64,000 nucleotides of DNA from assembly GCF_014652375.1 (NCBI RefSeq), contig NZ_BMYR01000005.1, positions 210,759-274,758 on the forward strand. The letters are read 5' to 3'. A model generated the notes under the pieces. That model saw only the letters and a program-made list of their open reading frames with translations, was not told where the DNA came from and ran no database searches. Below are positions 41,906 to 50,601 of this stretch, piece by piece; position 1 is the first letter of the stretch; the number at the start of each line of letters is the position of its first letter. The stretch is from Alishewanella tabrizica (lineage in GTDB: Bacteria > Pseudomonadota > Gammaproteobacteria > Enterobacterales > Alteromonadaceae). The translations under genes and the position numbers were made by a program.

Positions 41906-42497
41906 GCAGTAGGTTAATCCCTTCATGGCGCAATAGCGTGAGTAACTGTATAAGGGGCAGACCCACAAGGCTGTTAGGATCGTCCCCTTCGAGTTTACGA
42001 AATAAGCTGATGCCCAAGCCCTCACTTTTGAAACTGCCTGCACAGTCAAAAGGTTGCTCTTTTGCAATATACGCCAAAATTTCAGCGTGAGTAAGCTCTC
42101 GAAAATGCACGGTAAATGGCTCCACCACGGTTTGAGTTTGTCCCGTTGCTGCATTGATGAGACACAAACCTGTTAGAAACGTAATAGCTTGGCCACTAAA
42201 CGATGTTAATTGTGCATAGGCGTTTTCCGGGGTATGGGGTTTACCAAGTATCTGCTCGCCAAACACGGCAACTTGATCAGAGCCAATCACCAATCCTGTG
42301 GCTAATTGCGCAGCAACGGCTTGGGCTTTTGCTTCGGCTAAGCGCTGCACCAGCGCCGGGGCAGTTTCACCAGGATAAGCTGTTTCATCGATATGCGGCG
42401 CAACGGCAGTAAAATTCGACGTAAGTTTTTGTAATAATTGCTGTCGATATACTGACGTTGATGCCAAATACAGTGGCGGTTGAATAGCGGCAAACAC
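41895..42497 (-). CDS. yceF: Maf-like 7-methyl-GTP pyrophosphatase YceF
   Basis: Nucleotide pyrophosphatase of the Maf family that hydrolyses modified nucleotides, in the YceF branch m7GTP. 200 aa. [16 protein letters not shown] at the N-terminus, [26 protein letters not shown] and [23 protein letters not shown] are the Maf/YceF motifs. The YceF branch is supported by its place between rluC and yceD-rpmF, as in E. coli. Its stop lies inside the convergent HAD gene. Confidence 0.92.
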   Translation of the reverse strand: MFAAIQPPLYLASTSVYRQQLLQKLTSNFTAVAPHIDETAYPGETAPALVQRLAEAKAQAVAAQLATGLVIGSDQVAVFGEQILGKPHTPENAYAQLTSFSGQAITFLTGLCLINAATGQTQTVVEPFTVHFRELTHAEILAYIAKEQPFDCAGSFKSEGLGISLFRKLEGDDPNSLVGLPLIQLLTLLRHEGINLLLSP

Positions 42498-42599
42498 AAA
42501 AAACTCCTTTAATTCTGCTGAGCAGGCAAACTATAATACCCTGTTACTAAGTACCTTGCCTAAAGTGCGAGAAAAATGTTAAAAACCCTGCAGATCCCT

Positions 42600-42637
42600 T
42601 TGACAGCAAAGGACTGCTTCTATATGATGCGCGCCTT
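42600..42637 (+). promoter_or_regulatory. Promoter of yceD-rpmF-plsX-fab, with GC-rich discriminator
   Basis: TTGACA (42600-42605), 17-bp spacer, TATGAT (42623-42628), then GCGCGCC before the yceD ATG at 42638. Transcription should start at about 42634-42637, so the yceD message would have almost no leader. A G+C-rich discriminator is the feature of ppGpp/DksA-repressed ribosomal promoters. Confidence 0.8.
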
Positions 42638-43165
42638 ATGCAAAAATTGAAAATACCTGTTACGCTTGATCCGGTAAAAGCGGCACAAAAACGGTCTAAC
42701 TATGCCGGCATCGTGCCACTGAATACCTTAACCCGTTTGCTCGAAGGGTTAATGGCGTACGAAGAAAATGTAACGGTTAATCTTGAATGCGGAACTGACC
42801 AACAAGGCCTGACTGTATTAAACGGGAATGCATCTTGTGAGTTAAGTGTTAAGTGTGAGCGTTGTGGTGAACCTATGCCGCTAACATTGAACTGTAGTTT
42901 TGCATACACTCCTGTTAAGGGAGATGATGATGCGGCTTTGGAGTTGATTCCTGAGCGCTACGACGTGATCGAGCGAGACGAACACGGCGAAATTAATTTA
43001 CGGCAGTTGATAGAAGATGAACTTATTCTGACTTTACCTCTGTTTCCAATGCACGACGTTGCCGACTGCAAAGTTGATCCAACTGAAATGAGTTTTGGGG
43101 ATATCGGACCTGAGCCAGAAAAGCCCAACCCTTTTGCCATACTGCAAGAATTGAAAAAAAAGTGA
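42638..43165 (+). CDS. yceD: YceD / DUF177 family protein
   Basis: 175 aa; YceD is linked to 23S rRNA accumulation. The N-terminus MQKLKIPVTLDPVKAAQKR matches the family, so the start is secure although no ribosome site exists upstream. CERCGEP and a later Cys form the conserved cysteine pattern. The C-terminus EKPNPFAILQELKKK is the usual family end. First gene of the rpmF-plsX-fab operon and apparently translated from a leaderless or nearly leaderless mRNA. Confidence 0.94.
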   Translation: MQKLKIPVTLDPVKAAQKRSNYAGIVPLNTLTRLLEGLMAYEENVTVNLECGTDQQGLTVLNGNASCELSVKCERCGEPMPLTLNCSFAYTPVKGDDDAALELIPERYDVIERDEHGEINLRQLIEDELILTLPLFPMHDVADCKVDPTEMSFGDIGPEPEKPNPFAILQELKKK

Positions 43166-43180
43166 TTTAGGAGAAATACA

Positions 43181-43345
43181 ATGGCTGTTCAGCAAAACAA
43201 AAAATCTCGTGCACGTCGTGACATGCGCCGTTCACACGATGCGTTAACTGGCCCTACGCTGTCAGTTGACTCAACAACTGGTGAAACGCATCGTCGTCAC
43301 CACATTACTGCCGATGGTTTCTACAAAGGCCGTAAAGTTAAGTAA
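43181..43345 (+). CDS. rpmF: 50S ribosomal protein L32
   Basis: 54 aa small basic protein of the large ribosomal subunit. The start [20 protein letters not shown] and the end [13 protein letters not shown] are diagnostic. A strong TAGGAGAA site precedes ATG 43181. It lies 15 bp after yceD and before plsX, the standard gammaproteobacterial order linking ribosome and membrane synthesis. Confidence 0.98.
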   Translation: MAVQQNKKSRARRDMRRSHDALTGPTLSVDSTTGETHRRHHITADGFYKGRKVK

Positions 43346-43377
43346 TATCGGCTGCACTTATCTTAACCGGTAAGCCA

Positions 43378-44409
43378 GTGCAACCACTAAAGCTATCCCT
43401 AGCTTTAGATATGATGGGGGGCGACCATGGCCCCCAATCTACCCTGCCTGCTGCTTTAGCAGCGCTTCAAGAATTTCCTGATTTACATCTGATTTGTTGC
43501 GGTGATCAACGTGTACTTGAACAGCATTTAGCTGCGCTTGGCGTTGCTGCACATTCACGCCTGCGTATTCTTCCAAGTCACGATGATGTAACGATGTCTG
43601 ATAAGCCTGCAGTGGCTTTGCGCAGCAAGCGTGATTCCTCTATGCGTCATGCTCTAGAGTTGGTAGAAACAGGCGAAGTGCAAGCATGCGTGTCTGCAGG
43701 CAATACCGGTGCTCTAATTGCCATAGCACATTACGTGTTAAAAATGTTAAATGGCGTAGAACGGCCTGCATTAGTTAGTGCCTTACCCAGTTGTGATGGC
43801 CGGCCCGTCTATATGTTAGATTTAGGCGCGACGGTTAATTGTGATGCCGACACTTTATTTCAATTTGCCATGATGGGCGCGGTGATGGCGGAAGAAGTCA
43901 TGGGGATCTCTGCCCCTCGTGTAGCCTTACTTAACATGGGCGAAGAGGAAATTAAAGGATCGGATCAGATTAAGCGCGCTTCACAGTTACTTTCTGACTG
44001 TCATGAACTTAATTACATTGGCTATATCGAAGGCAATGATATTTTCTCGGGAAAGGCCGATGTGATTGTCTGCGACGGTTTTGTCGGTAATGTTGCATTA
44101 AAAACCTGTGAAGGTGTAGCCAAGCTAATGTTAAAGCGGGCTAAACAAAATATTCAGCAGCGTCCTATTGCTGCATTATTAAGCTGGTTATGCAAACCTG
44201 TGATAAAAAGTCTTTATCAAGGAATGAACCCCGACCACTATAACGGGGCAAGTCTGATAGGATTGCGCGGTATTGTGGTGAAAAGTCATGGAAATGCGAC
44301 AAAAGACGCGTTTCTGAGTGCCATCCGACAAGCGGTGCGTGAGGTTGAACGCCAAGTGCCTGCCAAAATAAAAGATCGGTTGGAACAGGTTCTTATTGAT
44401 AAAGCATAG
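43378..44409 (+). CDS. plsX: Phosphate acyltransferase PlsX
   Basis: Makes acyl-phosphate from acyl-ACP for the first step of phospholipid synthesis. 343 aa from GTG 43378. LALDMMGGDHGP at the N-terminus is the family signature. SAGNTGALIAIA, LDLGATVNCD and NMGEEEIKGSDQI are all present. Peripheral membrane protein. In the operon after rpmF (32 bp gap) and 6 bp before fabH. Confidence 0.96.
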   Translation: MQPLKLSLALDMMGGDHGPQSTLPAALAALQEFPDLHLICCGDQRVLEQHLAALGVAAHSRLRILPSHDDVTMSDKPAVALRSKRDSSMRHALELVETGEVQACVSAGNTGALIAIAHYVLKMLNGVERPALVSALPSCDGRPVYMLDLGATVNCDADTLFQFAMMGAVMAEEVMGISAPRVALLNMGEEEIKGSDQIKRASQLLSDCHELNYIGYIEGNDIFSGKADVIVCDGFVGNVALKTCEGVAKLMLKRAKQNIQQRPIAALLSWLCKPVIKSLYQGMNPDHYNGASLIGLRGIVVKSHGNATKDAFLSAIRQAVREVERQVPAKIKDRLEQVLIDKA

Positions 44410-44415
44410 GGTAGC

Positions 44416-45375
44416 ATGTACTCAAAAATTATTGGTACTGGGAGTTATTTCCCGGCAACGGTTCGCACCAATGCGGACCTAGAGTCTATGGTAGAAACCA
44501 CAGACGAATGGATCATTGAACGTACCGGCATCAAAGAGCGGCGTATTATTGGCAAGGATGAATCGGTAGCAACGATGGGTGCTGCTGCTGCCCGCAAGGC
44601 AATCGAAGCAGCAGGTATTGATAAAAATACGATTGATTTAATTATCTGTGCCACCACCAGTGCGGCGCGAGCCCTGCCCAGCGCCGCCTGTGAGATCCAG
44701 CGCGAATTAGACATCCCAGCCATTCCCGCCTTTGATCTTGCTGCCGCGTGTGCAGGCTTCTGTTATGGTTTAAGTGTGGCAGATCAATATATCAAAAGCG
44801 GTATGGCAAAACGTATTCTGGTTATTGGATCGGATTGTTTATCGCAATTGATTAGCCCAGAAGATCGCTCCATGGTGATTTTATTTGGCGATGCCGCAGG
44901 GGCGGTATTATTGGAAGCCTCCACTGAGCCAGGTATTTTATCTACCCATATTCACGCCGAGGGCAAGTATTCAGAATTATTGTACGTGGATAATCCCATT
45001 CGCGGCGATGAAGCCTCAGTGCATAATTCTTGGGGCAGTATGAAAGGCAATGATGTGTTTAAAGTTGCTGTAACCAAGTTATCTGAAGTGGTTGAGCAGA
45101 CCTTAGCCGCGAATAACATGGATAAATCACAAATTGATTGGCTGGTTCCTCATCAGGCAAACTTACGCATTATTTCTGCGGTAGCCCGAAAGCTGGATAT
45201 GTCGATGGATCAGGTGGTGATTAACTTGGATCGTTACGGCAATACGTCGGCGGCAACCGTTCCCACCGCGTTAGACGAAGCCATCCGTGATGGCCGTATT
45301 AAGCGCGGCCAAACCTTATTATTAGAAGCTTTTGGCGGCGGTTTTGCCTGGGCATCAGCGTTAATTCGTTACTAA
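44416..45375 (+). CDS. fabH: 3-oxoacyl-ACP synthase III
   Basis: Starts fatty-acid chains by condensing acetyl-CoA with malonyl-ACP. 319 aa. Catalytic Cys112 is in [12 protein letters not shown], the His in VPHQANLRI and the Asn in [11 protein letters not shown]; the C-terminal [15 protein letters not shown] is typical. ATG 44416 lies 6 bp from the plsX stop with a GGGTAG-like site. Confidence 0.97.
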   Translation: MYSKIIGTGSYFPATVRTNADLESMVETTDEWIIERTGIKERRIIGKDESVATMGAAAARKAIEAAGIDKNTIDLIICATTSAARALPSAACEIQRELDIPAIPAFDLAAACAGFCYGLSVADQYIKSGMAKRILVIGSDCLSQLISPEDRSMVILFGDAAGAVLLEASTEPGILSTHIHAEGKYSELLYVDNPIRGDEASVHNSWGSMKGNDVFKVAVTKLSEVVEQTLAANNMDKSQIDWLVPHQANLRIISAVARKLDMSMDQVVINLDRYGNTSAATVPTALDEAIRDGRIKRGQTLLLEAFGGGFAWASALIRY

Positions 45376-45390
45376 TCTTGCAGGACAATT

Positions 45391-46326
45391 ATGACTAACA
45401 AACTTGCAATCGTCTTTCCCGGTCAGGGTTCACAAAGCGTTGGTATGCTCGCTGAGCTTTATCAACAGTTTCCAATTGTACAAGCCACCTTTAGCGAAGC
45501 CTCTGCGGCGCTGGGCTATGATTTATGGGCCCTAGTTGCAAATGGCCCAGAGTCAGATTTAAATGAAACACATCGCACGCAGCCGGCATTATTGACAGCA
45601 TCGGTAGCGGTGTGGCGCTTATGGCAGCAACAAAATGGTGCTGTACCTGCGTATTTAGCGGGGCACTCTTTGGGTGAGTATTCTGCCTTAGTTTGTGCTG
45701 GGGTGTTATCGCTGGCTGATGCGGTAAAACTGGTAGAAAAACGTGGCCAGTATATGCAGCAAGCGGTGCCTGCGGGCGTTGGCGCTATGTCGGCTATTAT
45801 CGGTTTAGATGACGCGGCGATTGCAAAAGCCTGTGAAGAGGCCGCCCAAGGTGAAGTCGTTGCACCGGTGAATTACAATTCTCCAGGTCAGGTGGTTATT
45901 GCTGGCCATAAAGCTGCGGTTGAGCGTGCCGGTGAAGCTTGTAAAGCTGCGGGTGCTAAGCGTGCGCTGCCATTACCGGTAAGTGTACCTTCGCATTGCG
46001 CGTTGATGCTTCCTGCCGCCGAACAGCTTGCGATTGATTTAGCTGCGCTTCAGTTTAATGATCCCGCTATTCCAGTGATTAACAACGTTGATGTGCAACG
46101 TGCTGCTGATGCAACTGCAGTAAAAGAGGCATTAGTACGGCAATTATACAGTCCTGTTCGCTGGACTGAAACTATAGAGTTTTTTGCTGCCCAAGGTGTT
46201 ACTGACGTCTTGGAACTTGGCGCTGGTAAGGTATTAAGCGGCTTAATAAAACGAATTAACAAAGAGCTTGCTACTGCTTCTATTAATGATGCTGCATCGC
46301 TAAGCGCTGCCTTGGCAACAGAATAA
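45391..46326 (+). CDS. fabD: Malonyl-CoA:ACP transacylase
   Basis: Loads malonate onto acyl carrier protein. 311 aa. VFPGQGSQSVGML at the N-terminus, nucleophile Ser93 in AGHSLGEYSAL, catalytic His in VPSHCALM, and QPVRWTETIEF-like SPVRWTETIEF near the end. AGGACAAT site before ATG 45391. Middle of the fab operon. Confidence 0.97.
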   Translation: MTNKLAIVFPGQGSQSVGMLAELYQQFPIVQATFSEASAALGYDLWALVANGPESDLNETHRTQPALLTASVAVWRLWQQQNGAVPAYLAGHSLGEYSALVCAGVLSLADAVKLVEKRGQYMQQAVPAGVGAMSAIIGLDDAAIAKACEEAAQGEVVAPVNYNSPGQVVIAGHKAAVERAGEACKAAGAKRALPLPVSVPSHCALMLPAAEQLAIDLAALQFNDPAIPVINNVDVQRAADATAVKEALVRQLYSPVRWTETIEFFAAQGVTDVLELGAGKVLSGLIKRINKELATASINDAASLSAALATE

Positions 46327-46335
46327 GGTTTTAAC

Positions 46336-47082
46336 ATGAATAATTTTATGAGTTTAGAAGGTAAAGTAGCCTTGGTAACCGGTGCAAGCCGGGGGATCGG
46401 TCGGGCTATCGCTGAGCAATTGGCCGCGTTAGGTGCAAAAGTAGTGGGTACAGCCACTACCGAAAAAGGTGCGCAAGCCATTAGTGATTATTTGGGCGAG
46501 CAGGGTGCGGGGATGGTTCTGAACGTAACGGATACCAGCTCAGTTGAACAATGTTTAGAGCAAATTAAAAATCAGTTTGGTGATATCGACATTCTGGTTA
46601 ATAATGCCGGCATTACTCGCGATAATTTACTAATGCGGATGAAAGATGAGGAATGGTTTGATATCATGCAAACCAATTTAACGTCGGTATTCCGGTTAAG
46701 TAAAGCGGTACTGCGTAGCATGATGAAAAAGCGCTTTGGTCGCATCATTACCATTGGTTCTGTAGTGGGTTCAATGGGCAATGCGGGTCAAACGAATTAT
46801 GCTGCTGCGAAAGCGGGCGTGCTTGGTTTCACTAAATCGTTGGCAAAAGAAGTGGCGTCGCGCGGTATAACGGTTAACGCGGTTGCACCAGGATTTATTG
46901 ATACCGATATGACGAAAGAGTTGTCTGACGAGCAAAAAACCGCTATTTTTTCGCAAGTGCCTGCCAATCGTTTAGGGCAGCCAGAAGAAATTGCGGCAAC
47001 CGTAGCGTTTTTAGCTTCGACGCACGCTGCCTATATTACCGGCGAAACAGTTCACGTTAACGGCGGGATGTATATGGTGTAA
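46336..47082 (+). CDS. fabG: 3-oxoacyl-ACP reductase
   Basis: NADPH-dependent reductase of the elongation cycle, SDR family, 248 aa. Cofactor motif TGASRGIGRA, NNAG at about 88-91, catalytic Ser in GSVVGSMGN and Tyr-x-x-x-Lys in YAAAKAG. AAGG lies 7 nt before ATG 46336, so that start is used; an in-frame ATG 12 bp later also fits the family. Confidence 0.97.
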   Translation: MNNFMSLEGKVALVTGASRGIGRAIAEQLAALGAKVVGTATTEKGAQAISDYLGEQGAGMVLNVTDTSSVEQCLEQIKNQFGDIDILVNNAGITRDNLLMRMKDEEWFDIMQTNLTSVFRLSKAVLRSMMKKRFGRIITIGSVVGSMGNAGQTNYAAAKAGVLGFTKSLAKEVASRGITVNAVAPGFIDTDMTKELSDEQKTAIFSQVPANRLGQPEEIAATVAFLASTHAAYITGETVHVNGGMYMV

Positions 47083-47209
47083 GCAAATCAGGTTAGACCA
47101 GCAAAAAATGCTTAGCGCATTGCTTGCAACGACCTGTGCTTACGCATAAACTAGCGCCACACCAAATTGCACGAATTGTTGCGATTTATATGAGAAAAAG
47201 GAAGAAAAG

Positions 47210-47446
47210 ATGAGCAACATCGAAGAACGCGTTAAAAAAATTATCATTGAACAGCTGGGCGTTAAAGAAGACGAAGTGAAAAACGAAGCGTCTTTCGTTG
47301 ACGACTTAGGTGCAGACTCGCTGGACACTGTTGAGTTAGTAATGGCGTTAGAAGAAGAATTCGACACTGAAATTCCTGACGAAGAAGCTGAGAAAATCAC
47401 CACTGTACAATCAGCAATCGATTACATCAAAGCCCACGCTGAATAA
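47210..47446 (+). CDS. acpP: Acyl carrier protein
   Basis: 78 aa acidic protein that carries acyl chains on 4'-phosphopantetheine at Ser37 ([14 protein letters not shown]). Strong AAGGAAG ribosome site. The 127-bp gap after fabG leaves room for a separate acpP promoter, as in E. coli. A strong terminator follows. Confidence 0.98.
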   Translation: MSNIEERVKKIIIEQLGVKEDEVKNEASFVDDLGADSLDTVELVMALEEEFDTEIPDEEAEKITTVQSAIDYIKAHAE

Positions 47447-47460
47447 GCTGAAAGCTTGCA

Positions 47461-47493
47461 AAACGGGTAGCGCAGCTACCCGTTTTCGTTTTA
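47461..47493 (+). terminator. Terminator of acpP
   Basis: A perfect 12-bp stem (47461-47472 with 47476-47487), 3-nt loop, then TTTTCGTTTT. It lies between acpP and fabF. Confidence 0.88.
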
Positions 47494-47527
47494 AGAATCA
47501 GAAAAACAGGTATTAACGGAGGGCACG

Positions 47528-48766
47528 GTGGCAAAACGTCGTGTAGTGGTAACAGGTTTAGGTATGCTGACGCCATTAGGCAATGATGTCGCAAGCAGCT
47601 GGCAGGGTTTGCAGCAAGCAAAGAGCGGCATTAGCTTAATTGAGCATTTTGATACCAGCGCTTATACAACTAAATTTGCCGGCTTAGTCAAAAATTTTGA
47701 TGTTGAGCCTTATTTTGCGGCGAAAGACGCCAAGAAAATGGATTTATTTATCCAGTATGGTGTTGCCGCGGCTATTCAGGCATTTCGTGACTCCGGCCTG
47801 GAAGTAACCGAAGAAAATGCTCATCGTATTGGGGCAGCCATTGGCTCGGGCATTGGTGGTCTTGGTCTGATTGAAGAAAATCATGCAAAATTACTGAACA
47901 GCGGCCCAAAACGCCTTTCACCTTTTTTTGTACCCTCAACCATCATCAATATGATTGCTGGGCAGTTATCTATTATGTTGGGCTTACAAGGTCCAAACAT
48001 CAGTATTGTTACCGCCTGTACTACGGGCGTGCATAATATAGGGCAAGCCGCGCGAATGATTGTTTACGGTGATGCCGATGTTATGGTTGCCGGCGGCGCG
48101 GAAAAGGCCTCTACTGAATTAGGCATGGGCGGTTTTGGTGCGGCACGTGCCTTGTCTACCCGCAATGATGCACCGCAACAAGCCAGCCGGCCATGGGATA
48201 AAGATCGTGATGGTTTTGTGCTGGGTGATGGCGCGGGCGTTATGGTGTTGGAAGAATACGAACATGCGAAAGCTCGCGGCGCTAAGATTTATGCTGAATT
48301 AGTGGGTTTTGGTATGAGTGGTGATGCGTATCATATGACATCACCACCAGAGAACGGTGCTGGCGCTGCTCGGGCTATGCAAAATGCCTTAAATGATGCT
48401 GCGATTACGGCAGATCAAGTGCAGTATATTAATGCCCACGGTACTTCAACACCCGCCGGTGATATTGCAGAAACGATGGCGATTAAAACTGTGTTTGCTG
48501 GCTCATTAGACTCGTTAATGGTTAGTTCTTCCAAATCGATGATCGGTCACCTTTTAGGTGCTGCGGGATCGGTGGAGTCGATCATTACGGTGTTGTCATT
48601 GCAAGATCAGCTTGTTACGCCGACGATTAATTTAGAAAATCCAAGCGATGGTTGTGATTTAGATTATGTACCGCATGAGGCTCGTCAGGCTAAGCTTGAG
48701 TATGCGTTATGTAATTCGTTTGGGTTTGGTGGTACTAACGGTTCTATTTTATTTAAAAAAGTGTAA
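47528..48766 (+). CDS. fabF: 3-oxoacyl-ACP synthase II
   Basis: Condensing enzyme for chain elongation; 412 aa from GTG 47528 with GGAGGG upstream. Catalytic Cys164 in [10 protein letters not shown], His residues in [11 protein letters not shown] and [13 protein letters not shown]-terminal [17 protein letters not shown] is standard. Separated from acpP by a terminator, so some transcription may start in the short gap. Confidence 0.97.
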   Translation: MAKRRVVVTGLGMLTPLGNDVASSWQGLQQAKSGISLIEHFDTSAYTTKFAGLVKNFDVEPYFAAKDAKKMDLFIQYGVAAAIQAFRDSGLEVTEENAHRIGAAIGSGIGGLGLIEENHAKLLNSGPKRLSPFFVPSTIINMIAGQLSIMLGLQGPNISIVTACTTGVHNIGQAARMIVYGDADVMVAGGAEKASTELGMGGFGAARALSTRNDAPQQASRPWDKDRDGFVLGDGAGVMVLEEYEHAKARGAKIYAELVGFGMSGDAYHMTSPPENGAGAARAMQNALNDAAITADQVQYINAHGTSTPAGDIAETMAIKTVFAGSLDSLMVSSSKSMIGHLLGAAGSVESIITVLSLQDQLVTPTINLENPSDGCDLDYVPHEARQAKLEYALCNSFGFGGTNGSILFKKV

Positions 48767-48784
48767 TAGCACCGTTGATTTGAA

Positions 48785-48812
48785 AAGCCGCGCCTTAGAG
48801 CGCGGTTTTTTT
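48785..48812 (+). terminator. Terminator of the fab operon
   Basis: CCGCGC / GCGCGG stem with a 6-nt loop, followed by seven T. Confidence 0.9.
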
Positions 48813-48899
48813 ATGGGTATTTATAGCTGTCTCCTATAAAGCGATAAGTTGGATTGTGCCGACGTATTTAATATGATGTAGGTTGGTTCGGTGAGTATG

Positions 48900-49077
48900 C
48901 TTCTGTGGGTGTGTTTGCATCGAACCGCTAGGCTGCTTGCAGCCGATAACGCACACCAGGCCGCCGTAAATCCATCCATGGAGGCTTAAACTTTCGCATC
49001 CCTGCGAAAGACGCCTGGTTTAGCATTATCGACTCGCTGCCTAGCTGCAAATGTGTACTTTATGGGGTCGTAATTTG
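48900..49077 (+). repeat. CATCCATG palindromic element, copy 1
   Basis: About 178 bp. Outer helix 48945-48961 pairs with 49013-49030 (GATAACGC and CAGGC arms). Inside are the core hairpin TCCAT-CC-ATGGA (48971-48982) and a second hairpin CTTTCGCA/TGCGAAAG (48991-49010). A GGTTCG / CGAACC pair (48885-48890 with 48921-48926) lies at the 5' side. Confidence 0.9.
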
Positions 49078-49254
49078 CTTCTGTTGGTGTGTTTGCATCG
49101 AACCGCTAGGCTGCTTGCAGCCGATAACGCACACAAAGACGCTGTAAATACATCCATGTAAGCTCCTGTCCAGCATCCATGCTGGACAGGCTTTGTTTAG
49201 CATTATCGACTCGCTGCCTAGCTGCAAATGTGTACTTTATGATTTCGTAATTTG
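49078..49254 (+). repeat. CATCCATG palindromic element, copy 2
   Basis: 177 bp, direct tandem copy. Outer helix 49123-49138 with 49191-49207 (CAAAG with CTTTG). Core hairpin TACAT-CC-ATGTA (49149-49160). The second hairpin has a perfect 12-bp stem (49165-49176 with 49179-49190), different in sequence from copy 1 but in the same place. Confidence 0.92.
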
Positions 49255-49430
49255 CTTCTGTTGGTGTGTTTGAGCCGAATCGCTAGTCTGCTTGCAGCCG
49301 ATAATGCACACAAAGTCGCTGTGAATACATCCATGTAAGCTCTTCTCCAGCATCCATGCTGGACAGGCTTTGTTTAGCATTATCGACTCGCTGCCTAGCT
49401 GCAGATTTATACTTTATGAGTTCGCAGAAT
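49255..49430 (+). repeat. CATCCATG palindromic element, copy 3
   Basis: Third tandem copy. Outer helix 49300-49315 with 49368-49384, where GATAATGC now pairs fully with GCATTATC. Core hairpin TACAT-CC-ATGTA (49326-49337). The second hairpin keeps an 8-bp stem (49346-49363) and has one internal mismatch relative to copy 2. The 5' CGAACC has become CGAATC. Confidence 0.9.
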
Positions 49431-49481
49431 AACAGTAAGCCGGAAATGAACACCAGAATATAACGAGGTGGTAAACGCAGA

Positions 49482-49568
49482 GTATCCTTTTTAGGGGACG
49501 TGTTTTTCAGGGATGAAAAACCTAAGCGTACAGGGACGTATTTACAGCGGTCCCCTAAAAAGCGATAC
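49482..49568 (-). repeat. Related palindromic element in inverse orientation, copy 4
   Basis: Read on the minus strand. A perfect 13-bp outer stem (49487-49499 with 49550-49562), extended by GTATC/GATAC, encloses the conserved core (GCTGTAAATACGTCCCTGTA, 49527-49548 region) and the hairpin GTTTTTCA-TCCC-TGAAAAAC (49502-49521). The outer stem sequence differs wholly from copies 1-3. Confidence 0.85.
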
Positions 49569-49602
49569 GCCGCGTTTCGCCGCCGGATGCCATGACTTAA
49601 GT

Positions 49603-49660
49603 TGGCTCGGTGAGTTCGCTTCTAGGAGTTAGTTAGCACCGAATCGCTAGTCTGCTTGCA
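49603..49660 (+). repeat. Truncated left arm of a palindromic element
   Basis: GGCTCGGTGAGT, CTTCT, and CCGAATCGCTAGTCTGCTTGCA match the left arm of copies 1-3, closest to copy 3. No right arm follows, so this is a fragment. Confidence 0.75.
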
Positions 49661-49800
49661 TCTGTGTTGTTTGCTTGTTTGTGATGTCCAGTACATAAGC
49701 GATTACGCCTGAACATATTTAACAGCGCTTTGTTTTAATAGTAGATTAAGGCATACTTGCCCATATTTTTATTGCAGGCTAAGTATGTTCGCTGAAATTT

Positions 49801-50601
49801 ATGTCCACTGAAATTATTGTGATCAATGACTCTGCACAACCGCAAGTTGCCGCGGGCTGTAGGGCATTACAATACGGTGATGGTGTGTTTACTACCTTAG
49901 CTGTAAAAAATGGACAACCTCAGCTGTGGTCTTTGCATCTTGCTCGTTTGCAATTGGCGGTTACTCGACTGGCATTGCCCGCACCCGACTGGCACGTTTT
50001 AACTGAAACTGTTGCGCAACATGCCGCTCAGTTTACGGCGCCTACTGTGATCAAACTGTTGTTATCGAGGGGGATCGGGGGGCGCGGTTATGCACCACAT
50101 CAGTGTCATCATCCCATCGTTTACTTGTATACTGCTGCAATGCCTGATTACCAGCACTGGCAGCAACATGGGTTACGAGTTGGTGTGGCGAAATTACGCC
50201 TAGCAATACAGCCGGCGTTAGCGGGGCTGAAACACACAAACCGTTTGGAACAGGTGCTGTTAAAACAAGAATTGGCACAAACGTCTTTTGATGATTTACT
50301 GGTGGTAGATCAGCAGCAACACTTAACCGAAGCGACTGCAGCGAATGTGTTTTACCAATGGCAAGGACAATGGTTTACGCCACCTTTGCATTTGGCCGGC
50401 GTAGCAGGGGTGATGCGACAACATGTTATGGCAAACCTCGCTGGCTGTCAGGAACGCGTACTACAGGTGTCTGATATTAAACACGTACAGGCTATGTTTT
50501 TAACCAATGCGTTACTGGGGATTGCACCCATTAACAGCATAGAAGGTTATGCGTTACCAATTGCAGCAGTGCGACAGATACAACAAGAGATTTTATGCTA
50601 A
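49801..50601 (+). CDS. pabC: Aminodeoxychorismate lyase
   Basis: PLP enzyme of folate synthesis: splits 4-amino-4-deoxychorismate to p-aminobenzoate and pyruvate. 266 aa, class IV aminotransferase fold. GCRALQYGDGVFTTL at the N-terminus, the PLP-lysine segment GLKHTNRLEQVLLKQEL, and EATAANVF are family marks. Followed by mltG with a 7-bp overlap (ATGCTAA), the common pabC-mltG-tmk-holB order. Confidence 0.94.
   Translation: MSTEIIVINDSAQPQVAAGCRALQYGDGVFTTLAVKNGQPQLWSLHLARLQLAVTRLALPAPDWHVLTETVAQHAAQFTAPTVIKLLLSRGIGGRGYAPHQCHHPIVYLYTAAMPDYQHWQQHGLRVGVAKLRLAIQPALAGLKHTNRLEQVLLKQELAQTSFDDLLVVDQQQHLTEATAANVFYQWQGQWFTPPLHLAGVAGVMRQHVMANLAGCQERVLQVSDIKHVQAMFLTNALLGIAPINSIEGYALPIAAVRQIQQEILC

Larger units (their letters stand above)
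48813..49800. other. Repeat-filled intergenic region between fabF and pabC
   Basis: A 1-kb gap with no credible gene. It holds three tandem palindromic units (48900-49430), an inverted relative (49482-49568), a truncated left arm (49603-49660) and, at 48824-48899, a sequence that is a diverged duplicate of 49543-49620 (shared GCGATA and GGTTCGGTGAGT blocks). The last ~140 bp before pabC is A+T-rich and may hold its promoter. Confidence 0.85.

Noticed and set aside
48900..49430. Insertion sequence or MITE ends
   Set aside because: No transposase frame, no target-site duplication seen, and the helices covary instead of being copied.
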